From contig JADGRD010000271.1 in assembly GCA_017881285.1 (NCBI GenBank), forward strand, positions 1 through 5,694: DNA of 5,694 bases. Direction: 5' to 3'. The DNA comes from Pseudomonadota bacterium. GTDB taxonomy: Bacteria > Myxococcota_A > Polyangia > Fen-1088. Below the pieces are notes generated by a model, which made no database searches, was not told the DNA's origin, and worked only from the letters and a program-made list of their open reading frames with translations. The translations under genes were made by a program, and so were the position numbers. Below, piece by piece: positions 1 to 5,460 of this stretch (positions are counted from its first letter, which is position 1; every line of letters begins with the position of its first letter).

Positions 1-1
1 C

Positions 2-1228
2 CCAGTGGAGGCCGGCAAGGACGTCAGGGTGACCCACTACTGGAAGGTGAACGTGGCGCCCGGCGAAGGCTGGAAGATGTTCACGCACATCAGCGGCACC
101 AACAAGCAAGGCTTCGCCAACGTGGATCACACGCCGGTGAGTGGCAAGTACCCGGCGGCGAAGTGGAAGGCGGGTCAGATCATACGTGACCAGCACAGCT
201 TCCGTCCGCCGGCCGGCTGGAACTACGATCACCTCGAGGTCTACACCGGCCTCTACAAAGGCCAGGAACGCATGGCGATCAAGTCTGGCACCAACAAGGA
301 CGACAACCGCGTATTCTGCGGCAGCGTCCCCATGAACGTGAAGGCGCCGCCGCCGCTCAAGCGTTACATCGTCACCAAGACGACCAAGCCGATCAAGCTC
401 GATGGCAAGCTCGACGAGCCGGCGTGGAAGGCCGCGCCATCGACCGGTCCCTTCGTGGACACCATGACGGGCAATCCCGCCCCCATCGCCACCGAGGCCA
501 AGCTCTTGTGGGATACCCAGAACCTCTACGTCGCCTTCGAGAACGCAGACACCGACGTGTGGTCCACGTTGACCAAGCGCGACGACAAGCTGTGGACGCA
601 GGAAGCGGTCGAGGTGATGCTCGACGCCGACGGCAACGGCAAGACCTACATCGAATTGCAGGTCGCGCCGAACGGCACCATCTTCGACACCTACCTGCCG
701 ACGTACCGTAAGTACGAGGACAGCATCGATCCCAAGCGCAAGGCGTTCGACTGGAACTCCAAGCTCAAGGCCGCGGTCAAGGTCGACGGCACGCTCAACA
801 AGCGCGAGGACCAGGACAAAAGCTGGACCGTCGAGATGGCGTTGCCGCTCGCCGACGCGAACGGACTCGACAAGCCGGGCGTGAAGGTGCCGCCGGCGGT
901 TGGCGACGTGTGGCGCATGAACATGTACCGCATGGACTCGCCCAAGGATAAGGGACAGCTCGCGGCCGCCTGGAGCCCCCCGCTGGTGGGTGACTTCCAC
1001 AAGCTCGATCGCTTCGGCGAGATCGTGTTCGGCGACGAGAAGGGCGAAGTGCCTCCGCCCAAGGCCGCGGTGGACGAGAAGGCGGCCAAGGACGCGAAGG
1101 CCGGCAAGGACGCGAAGGCCGGCAAGGGCAAGGCCGCCAAGGACGAGAAGGCCACGGCGCAGACGCCTAAGCGTGAGAAGAAGGCCACGGCCGAAAAGCA
1201 GTCTGCCAAGAAGAACGAGGCGAAGTAA
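2..1228 (+). CDS. CBM9-like carbohydrate-binding protein with Lys/Ala-rich tail (5' end missing)
   Basis: The frame is open to the left edge. A GTG at position 5 could be a start, but the protein there (VEAGKDVRVTHYWKVN) already reads as the first strand of a beta-sandwich, so the gene most likely begins outside the window. Numbering from that GTG, residues 1-115 form a small beta-rich domain (KMFTHI, WKAGQIIRDQH, EVYTGLY) resembling accessory sandwiches on some bacterial surface proteins and glycosyltransferases. Residues 121-342 look like a CBM9/DOMON-type domain: LDGKLDEPAW near its start, KLLWDTQNLYVAFEN, EAVEVMLDADGNG, WTVEMALPL, and a closing RFGEIVF. CBM9-like domains bind sugars or, in DOMON relatives, haem; no ligand can be inferred here and no catalytic domain is visible. 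Residues 343-407 are a low-complexity Lys/Ala/Glu tail that is probably disordered. Location is likely the envelope or outside the cell, but the signal peptide would lie off-window. Family call fairly secure; function unknown. Confidence 0.8.
   Translation, partial: PVEAGKDVRVTHYWKVNVAPGEGWKMFTHISGTNKQGFANVDHTPVSGKYPAAKWKAGQIIRDQHSFRPPAGWNYDHLEVYTGLYKGQERMAIKSGTNKDDNRVFCGSVPMNVKAPPPLKRYIVTKTTKPIKLDGKLDEPAWKAAPSTGPFVDTMTGNPAPIATEAKLLWDTQNLYVAFENADTDVWSTLTKRDDKLWTQEAVEVMLDADGNGKTYIELQVAPNGTIFDTYLPTYRKYEDSIDPKRKAFDWNSKLKAAVKVDGTLNKREDQDKSWTVEMALPLADANGLDKPGVKVPPAVGDVWRMNMYRMDSPKDKGQLAAAWSPPLVGDFHKLDRFGEIVFGDEKGEVPPPKAAVDEKAAKDAKAGKDAKAGKGKAAKDEKATAQTPKREKKATAEKQSAKKNEAK
1088..1123 (+). repeat. 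18-bp perfect tandem repeat (2 copies) in the Lys/Ala tail
   Basis: AAGGACGCGAAGGCCGGC occurs twice back to back (1088-1105 and 1106-1123), encoding KDAKAG twice. A partial third unit (AAGGGCAAGGCC) follows. It lies in the low-complexity tail of the CBM9-like protein and looks like replication-slippage expansion of a flexible charged linker or tail. Confidence 0.85.
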
Positions 1229-1250
1229 CCCTCTGCTAGGAGCAGCGATG

Positions 1251-1283
1251 AAGGCCGCCGGGCAATTGCCAGGCGGCCTTTTT
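1251..1283 (+). terminator. Intrinsic terminator after the CBM9-like gene
   Basis: A perfect 9-bp GC-rich stem, AAGGCCGCC (1251-1259) with GGCGGCCTT (1272-1280), merges into five T residues (1279-1283). The 12-nt loop contains the self-complementary GGCAATTGCC (1261-1270), which can stack a further 3 bp capped by an AATT loop. It begins 22 bp after the TAA stop at 1226-1228. It should separate the CBM9-like gene from the CAP gene. The opposite strand has AA rather than a T-run after the stem, so it looks one-directional. Confidence 0.88.
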
Positions 1284-1332
1284 CGATCGTCCTAGGATAA
1301 CGCGCGACCATGATAGGCGAAGAGCGAGCAGG

Positions 1333-2682
1333 ATGAGCCATAGAGAGCACAGAGGCAGAAGAGGGCACAGAGAGGGTTCGCATCCAAGAGCCGGGTGCCC
1401 TTCTGTTTCCAAGCTCTGTGTTCTCTGCCTGCTCTGTGCCCTCTCTAGCCATCTCTCTTGCGCCTCCGGTGTTACGCGTCAAGCGGGGGCGGGCGGGGCC
1501 AGTATGGTGCTCGCACCGCCGGCCGCGGTCTCGCCCTCGGGGCCGGGCGCCGAGTTCTACGCCACGCAGGTGGAAGCCGCGGTGGTGGGAGACGCGCTGG
1601 CCGGGCAGATCGCTTCCGAGATCGACGGCGGCCGGCGGAAACGCGGGCAGGTTCCCCTGGTCCGCGACGGGCGGCTCGACCGCGTGGCCCGCGACATCGT
1701 CCGGGCGGCGGGAGGCTGTCGGGTGCCAGCCCCCGAGGCGGTCGGCTTTCTGCTCTGGCACTACGGGGTGGTCGATCCCGAGCCCAATCTCTTCCTGCAC
1801 TGTGGTGACGACGGCGCCGAAGCCACCGCGCTCTTGGCCATGCGGTCGAATTTCGTGGGCGCGAAGGCCGCGCCGGATTGGCGGAGGGTTGGGATTGGCG
1901 TCGAGCGCACGGCCGGGCAGTGGAGCGCGGCCATCATCTTCCAGGAGAAGCACCTCGACATGGAGCCCGTGCCGCGCACGCTCGCGCCCGGGGCGCACGC
2001 CACTCTCGCCTTCCGTTTGCGTGCCGCGTTCCACAAGCCGGAAGTCCTGGTCACGCCGGCGCGGGGCACGGTGGTGCGGCAAGAGGCCACGTCGCATCGC
2101 GATGGTTATGGGGCCCGTCTCGACTGCGATCGGGGCAACGGGGCCTACCAGGTCGAGATCCTCGCGCAGGACGAACGCGGCCCGCGGGTACTGGCCAACT
2201 TCCCCGTCTATTGCGGAGTCGCGGGGCCCACGACCTTCGTCGTCGCGGCGCCGCTCGCCCCGTCCACGCTGGATCCGGAGGCCACCGAGCGGCAGCTTCT
2301 CGATCTGTTGGATCGCGACCGCGGGCAAGCCGGCTTGCCCGCCTTCGTGCGCGATGCGCGCCTGGCGGCGGCCGCGCGCCGCTACAGCCGGGAAATGGCC
2401 GAGACCGGCGAGGTCGCGCACGTCTCTCCGCGCACAGGCAGCGTGGTCGACCGCGTGCGCAAGGCCGGGGTCGAGCCGCCGCCCACCGCGATCATGGAGA
2501 ACGTCGGCAGCGCCACGTCGGCGGGCGACGCCGAGCATGCGTTCATGGGCAGCCCCGGCCATCGCGACAACATCTTGAGCCCACTCGTCACCCATGTCGG
2601 GGTCGGCATGGCCGTTGGCCGCGATGAGGGCGGGACCGCGATCCTCTACTTCACGCAGATCTTCGTCGGCTGGGGAAAGTAG
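1333..2682 (+). CDS. CAP (SCP/YkwD-like) domain protein with a degenerate second CAP copy
   Basis: Residues about 315-449 form a bacterial CAP domain. Family hallmark residues are present: H363 in AHVSP, E389 in MENVG, and H410 in SPGHRDNIL, then the VGVGM strand (422-426) and ILYFTQIF. Residues 92-213 align with the start and end of this domain but lack the His/Glu residues, suggesting an inactive duplicate; 214-300 between them is beta-rich. CAP proteins are usually secreted and the biochemical role of bacterial ones is poorly known. The start is uncertain. ATG 1333 is the only ATG/GTG/TTG in this frame before ATG 1504 and has only a weak GAAGAG upstream. It adds a basic stretch plus hydrophobic residues 28-41 (LCVLCLLCALSSHL) that could act as a signal peptide, with Cys43 in a non-canonical lipobox. 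That whole N-terminus is encoded by a palindromic repeat. Starting at 1504 would leave no export signal. The kinase gene follows at once. Confidence 0.87.
   Translation: MSHREHRGRRGHREGSHPRAGCPSVSKLCVLCLLCALSSHLSCASGVTRQAGAGGASMVLAPPAAVSPSGPGAEFYATQVEAAVVGDALAGQIASEIDGGRRKRGQVPLVRDGRLDRVARDIVRAAGGCRVPAPEAVGFLLWHYGVVDPEPNLFLHCGDDGAEATALLAMRSNFVGAKAAPDWRRVGIGVERTAGQWSAAIIFQEKHLDMEPVPRTLAPGAHATLAFRLRAAFHKPEVLVTPARGTVVRQEATSHRDGYGARLDCDRGNGAYQVEILAQDERGPRVLANFPVYCGVAGPTTFVVAAPLAPSTLDPEATERQLLDLLDRDRGQAGLPAFVRDARLAAAARRYSREMAETGEVAHVSPRTGSVVDRVRKAGVEPPPTAIMENVGSATSAGDAEHAFMGSPGHRDNILSPLVTHVGVGMAVGRDEGGTAILYFTQIFVGWGK
1341..1447. repeat. Imperfect palindromic repeat element at the CAP gene start
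   Basis: Two purine/pyrimidine-biased arms pair in four blocks: 1341-1347 with 1441-1447 (TAGAGAG/CTCTCTA), 1348-1354 with 1432-1438 (CACAGAG/CTCTGTG), 1355-1359 with 1424-1428 (GCAGA/TCTGC), and 1366-1372 with 1414-1420 (CACAGAG/CTCTGTG). This gives 26 bp with short bulges around a loop of about 41 nt. An alternative inner pairing exists, CAGAAGAGGGCAC (1356-1368) with GTGCCCTTCTG (1395-1405). CACAGAG is itself repeated in the left arm. Composition is unlike the surrounding GC-rich code. From recollection, dispersed palindromes that read as Arg/His/Glu-rich then Leu/Cys-rich peptides occur in many deltaproteobacterial and planctomycete genomes. Calling this a member of such a family is inference; only one copy is in the window. 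Confidence 0.75.
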
Positions 2683-2717
2683 CCGGGCCGCCACCGTTCG
2701 TGGTAGCAGAAGCTCCC

Positions 2718-3665
2718 ATGACGGACATGAAGACAGGGAAGAACGCCTCGGCCGCGTTGCTCGTGGTCGGCTCGGTTGCGCTCGACACCGTCGAAACCAG
2801 CCACGAGCGGCGCGCGGAGATTCTGGGTGGCGCCGCTTGCTTCTCGTGTTGCGCGGCCTCGTTCTTTGCCCGCACGCGCCTGGTCGGCGTGGTGGGCACG
2901 GACTTTCCGGCGGCCCACGAGGATTTTCTGCGCAGCCGCGGCATCGACCTTCTGGGCCTGGAACGCGCGCCGGGCCGCACTTTTCGCTGGGCCGGCCGCT
3001 ATGCCGCGGATTTCAACACGCGCACCACGCTCGACACGCAGCTCAACGTGTTCGAGACTTTCAAGCCCAAGCTGCCGCCCGCCTGGACGGAAACGCCCTT
3101 CGTCTTTCTGGCCAACATCGATCCGGTGCTCCAGCTCGGCGTCCTTGCGCAGGTGAAGCGGCCGCGCTTTTCCGCGTGCGACACCATGAACTTCTGGATC
3201 GAGGGCAAGCGAGCGGATCTGCTGCGCGTGCTCGAACGCGTGGACATGCTCCTGCTCAACGACGAGGAGGCGCGCCAGCTTTCCGGGGAATCCAGCCTGC
3301 CGGCCGCGGCCCGGGCGATTTCGGCGATGGGCCCCCAAGCGGTGGTCATCAAGCGTGGTGATGCCGGCGCGCTGCTTTTTCAGGGCGGCGACGTCTTCGC
3401 GGCGCCAGCCTTTCCCCTCGACAAGGTGGTGGACCCGACGGGCGCGGGCGACTCCTTCGCCGGTGCCTTGCTGGGGTGTCTGGCAGCCGCGGGCGACACC
3501 TCGCCGGCCAGCGTACGTTCGGCCCTGGTGGCGGGCACGGTGCTCGCCTCCTTCTGCGTCGAGGATTTCAGCCTCGATCGCTTCCGCGTCCTCGACGAGG
3601 CACAGATTCGCGGCCGCATCGCCGCGTACGCCGAGCTGCTGCGTTTCCAGGCGCCCAAAATCTAG
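2718..3665 (+). CDS. PfkB/ribokinase-family sugar kinase
   Basis: A 315-aa, full-length member of the ribokinase/PfkB fold, an ATP-dependent cytoplasmic kinase of a sugar or nucleoside. Visible in order: N-terminal strand LLVVGSVALD, the substrate-side Gly pair G37-G38 (GGAACF), ANID at 132-135, DTMNFW from 155, NDEEA (181-185), VIKRG (K212-G214), and the C-terminal signature DPTGAGDSFAG from D239, where D245 is the expected catalytic base. It resembles a conserved but uncharacterised subfamily marked by RWAGRY, TQLNVF and ANIDP, whose substrate I cannot name. ATG 2718 was chosen because family members begin just before the LLVVGS strand; GTG 2700 (6 residues longer) and ATG 2727 are alternatives and none has a clear ribosome binding site. 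It starts 35 bp after the CAP stop with no terminator between, so cotranscription is plausible. Oddity: three cysteines in ACFSCC, where I recall A-T/V-Y-F-S as usual. Confidence 0.9.
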   Translation: MTDMKTGKNASAALLVVGSVALDTVETSHERRAEILGGAACFSCCAASFFARTRLVGVVGTDFPAAHEDFLRSRGIDLLGLERAPGRTFRWAGRYAADFNTRTTLDTQLNVFETFKPKLPPAWTETPFVFLANIDPVLQLGVLAQVKRPRFSACDTMNFWIEGKRADLLRVLERVDMLLLNDEEARQLSGESSLPAAARAISAMGPQAVVIKRGDAGALLFQGGDVFAAPAFPLDKVVDPTGAGDSFAGALLGCLAAAGDTSPASVRSALVAGTVLASFCVEDFSLDRFRVLDEAQIRGRIAAYAELLRFQAPKI

Positions 3666-3676
3666 GATGACCTGAC

Positions 3677-4288
3677 CTATTTCCTTCCGGAGCGGCCGAG
3701 CAGGTAGCGCAGGAGCGGAGCGGCGTGCAGCGCCTGGATCATCTCGCCCTCGTCGATGAGCCGGGCGGCGTCGCCGACCTTGATCAGATGGACGCGCAGA
3801 TCCTCGGTTGTCTCGGGCGCCGGCTCCGCGACCCGCTCGACCCCTTCGGCCAGGAAGGTCGTGGTCCAGTTGTTCTGCAGCGCCGGATTGGCCGACAGGC
3901 GTGTGAGAAGCGACCAGCGGCCACCGCCGAAGCCGGTTTCCTCGCGCAGCTCGCGGCGTCCCGCGGCTTCGATATCCTCGCCCTCGTCGACCACCCCGGC
4001 CGGGATCTCGTAGTGGACCGCGCCCAGTCCGGGCCGGTACTGGCGCACGAACACGAGCTCGTCGTTCCGGGTAACGGCGACGACGTTCACCCAGGGCGGA
4101 AACTCGGAAATCCAGTAGTCGGCGATCTCGCGGCCGGTGGGCAAGCGAAAGCGCTGGTGGCGCAGGACCAGCCAGGGCGGCCGGCGGAAGAGGTAGGTCT
4201 GGTCGAGGCACTCCCAGGGCAGGGGATCGTCGGGCAACTTCGAGGGCACGGAGGCAGTATTGAGGATCGAGGTGTGGGCTGCAAGCAA
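3677..4288 (-). CDS. Nudix hydrolase (ADP-ribose pyrophosphatase-like)
   Basis: A perfect Nudix box, GX5EX7REUXEEXGU, runs from G98 to F120 (numbering from the TTG at 4288): G98, E104, R112-E113-L114, E116-E117, G119. These glutamates bind the divalent metals that drive hydrolysis of nucleoside diphosphates linked to another group. The preceding VRQYRPGLG and YEIPAG are typical of the ADP-ribose/NDP-sugar pyrophosphatase branch. After the box comes SANPALQNNWTTTFLAEGV rather than the SPG...E element usual for ADP-ribose pyrophosphatases, so the substrate is open. Start is unsettled: TTG 4288 gives 203 aa; GTG 4249 (VPSKLPDD) gives 190 aa and still includes the whole fold, which begins near PWECLDQTYLF. 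Neither has a Shine-Dalgarno. It is convergent with the kinase gene (11 bp between stops, no hairpin seen) and divergent from dnaJ. Confidence 0.9.
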   Translation of the reverse strand: MLAAHTSILNTASVPSKLPDDPLPWECLDQTYLFRRPPWLVLRHQRFRLPTGREIADYWISEFPPWVNVVAVTRNDELVFVRQYRPGLGAVHYEIPAGVVDEGEDIEAAGRRELREETGFGGGRWSLLTRLSANPALQNNWTTTFLAEGVERVAEPAPETTEDLRVHLIKVGDAARLIDEGEMIQALHAAPLLRYLLGRSGRK

Positions 4289-4332
4289 GCTGGAAGCTGG
4301 CAGAATTTCGGGTACCCTACGGGTCTTCTGCC
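4287..4332. promoter_or_regulatory. Candidate regulatory region upstream of dnaJ (nested inverted repeats, tandem heptamer)
   Basis: Directly before the dnaJ GTG lie a tandem AAGCTGG repeat (4287-4293, 4294-4300) and a perfect 7-bp inverted repeat GGCAGAA (4299-4305)/TTCTGCC (4326-4332). Inside that are the palindrome GGGTACCC (4310-4317) and a second possible hairpin ACCC-TAC-GGGT (4314-4324). A weak promoter-like pair, CTGGAA (4290-4295) and TACCCT (4313-4318) at 17-bp spacing, would place the transcription start within about 10 nt of the GTG. There is no CIRCE sequence and no purine-rich ribosome binding site. Depending on the Nudix start, the divergent gap is 44 or 83 bp, so both genes may share this control region. 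Sequence facts are direct; regulation is inference. Confidence 0.35.
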
Positions 4333-5445
4333 GTGAGTGAAAAGCGAGACTACTACGAAGTCCTGGGCGTCGGCCGCGATGCCGACGCGTCCGAGCTGAA
4401 GCGCGCCTATCGCAAGCTCGCGCTCGAACTGCACCCTGATCGCAACTCGAGCGACAAGGAGGCCGAGGAGCGCTTCAAGGAGGCATCAGAGGCCTATCAA
4501 GTTCTCTCCGACCCGGAAAAACGCGGGCTCTACGACCGCTTCGGCCACGAAGGGCCGCGCGGCAGCGGCTTCGGCAGCGGTTTTGCGAACGTCGGCGACA
4601 TCTTCTCGGCCTTTGGCGACATCTTCGGCGATCTCTTCGGCGGTTTGGGCGGGTTCGGCGGCGGGCGTGCGCAGGCGCGAGGGGCCGACCTCGAAACCCG
4701 CGTGGACCTGACGCTGGCCGAGGTGTCGAGCGGCGTCAGCAAGGAAGTCAAGCTCCGCCGGCGTATCACCTGCAAGGACTGCGGCGGCTCGGGTGCGGCG
4801 GTGGGCAGCGGGCGCGAGCGCTGCCAACAGTGCGGCGGCCACGGCCAGGTCATGCACCGGCAGGGCTTCCTGATGATCCAGACCGTGTGCCCCATCTGCC
4901 GCGGCGAGGGCACCATCGTGCGCAAGCCGTGCGAGCCGTGCCAGGGCAGTGGCCTGGTCACCTCCGAGGAAGGCTTGCGGGTCAACATCCCCGCGGGCGT
5001 CGAGGACGGGGCGACCTTGCGCCTGTCCGGGCGGGGCGAAGCCGCGCCCGGGGGCGGTCAGACGGGCCATCTCTACGTCAGCCTGCACGTGGCGGCCGAT
5101 CCGCGCTTCGATCGCGACGGCGCCGATCTGCACACTGTCGTTTCGCTGTCTTTCCCGCAGGCGGCCCTGGGTGCCACCGTGAAGGCGCCCTCGCTCGACG
5201 GCGAAGTCGAATTGAACGTGGCGCCTGGCACCCAGCCCGGCGAGACCATCGTGCTGCGGGGCAAGGGCCTACCGCGCCTGCAGGGCCGCGGCACTGGCGA
5301 TCTCATCGCCCACCTCCGGTTGGTCGTGCCCAAGACGTTCTCCATCGAGCAGGAAGCGGCGCTGCGTGCCTACGCCGGCGCCGGCGGCGACCAAGTCGAG
5401 CCGCCGAACGAACGCAGCGGCTTCTGGCGCAAGAAGCGGAAGTAG
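4333..5445 (+). CDS. dnaJ: Chaperone DnaJ (type I/A Hsp40)
   Basis: A complete 370-aa class A J-protein, the cytoplasmic co-chaperone that delivers unfolded clients to DnaK and stimulates its ATPase. The J domain is residues 5-70 with the essential HPD at 34-36. A Gly/Phe-rich linker follows (about 72-115). The zinc-binding domain has all four CXXCXGXG repeats, starting at C147 (CKDCGGSG), C164 (CQQCGGHG), C186 (CPICRGEG) and C200 (CEPCQGSG). The C-terminal client-binding beta domains follow, with GTQPGETIVLRGKG and GDLIAHL as landmarks. Length is normal for the family. GTG 4333 is chosen because the encoded MSEKRDYYEVLG matches the canonical DnaJ N-terminus; there is no Shine-Dalgarno, so translation may be leaderless or structure-dependent. 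No dnaK or grpE is adjacent, so it may be an additional copy rather than the main operon gene. The protein ends in RKKRK, and its TAG directly abuts the stop of the opposing gene. Confidence 0.97.
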   Translation: MSEKRDYYEVLGVGRDADASELKRAYRKLALELHPDRNSSDKEAEERFKEASEAYQVLSDPEKRGLYDRFGHEGPRGSGFGSGFANVGDIFSAFGDIFGDLFGGLGGFGGGRAQARGADLETRVDLTLAEVSSGVSKEVKLRRRITCKDCGGSGAAVGSGRERCQQCGGHGQVMHRQGFLMIQTVCPICRGEGTIVRKPCEPCQGSGLVTSEEGLRVNIPAGVEDGATLRLSGRGEAAPGGGQTGHLYVSLHVAADPRFDRDGADLHTVVSLSFPQAALGATVKAPSLDGEVELNVAPGTQPGETIVLRGKGLPRLQGRGTGDLIAHLRLVVPKTFSIEQEAALRAYAGAGGDQVEPPNERSGFWRKKRK

Positions 5446-5460
5446 TTACTTTCGCTTCTT
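5431..5460. terminator. Inverted repeat across the dnaJ/transglycosylase stop codons (possible bidirectional terminator)
   Basis: Arms 5431-5444 (AAGAAGCGGAAGTA) and 5447-5460 (TACTTTCGCTTCTT) are complementary at 13 of 14 positions around a 2-nt centre. The exception, G5439 with T5452, is a G-U wobble in the dnaJ transcript and an A-C mismatch in the opposite one. In RNA the innermost pairs would open to a 4-6 nt loop. Both stop codons lie at its centre. There is no uninterrupted T-run, only CTTCTTCTTG on the + strand side, and the stem is not GC-rich, so termination is a guess; the repeat itself is certain. Confidence 0.4.

Noticed and set aside
1266..1298. TTGCCA and TAGGAT as a promoter for the CAP gene
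   Set aside because: The spacing is 21 bp and the first element lies inside the terminator loop, so the match is not convincing.
1310..1336. Small ORF (MIGEERAG) overlapping the CAP start as ATGA
   Set aside because: Eight codons with no ribosome binding site; overlap at this size is expected by chance.
691..2694. 667-codon open frame on the - strand, antisense to the CBM9-like and CAP genes
   Set aside because: Its translation is Arg/Ala/Gly-rich with no recognisable domain, it runs through the palindrome and the terminator, and the + strand genes have clear domain matches. It is a GC-driven shadow frame.
2646..4211. 521-codon open frame on the - strand across the kinase and Nudix genes
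   Set aside because: No recognisable family and compositionally biased; both + strand PfkB and - strand Nudix (in another frame) carry complete signature motifs.
4250..4332. CIRCE (HrcA) operator or sigma-54 promoter before dnaJ
   Set aside because: No TTAGCACTC-N9-GAGTGCTAA. TGGCAG at 4298 has no GC-containing -12 element at the right distance.
3725..4336. 203-codon + strand open frame opposite the Nudix gene
   Set aside because: It is the antisense shadow of a gene with a perfect Nudix box and shows no domain of its own.
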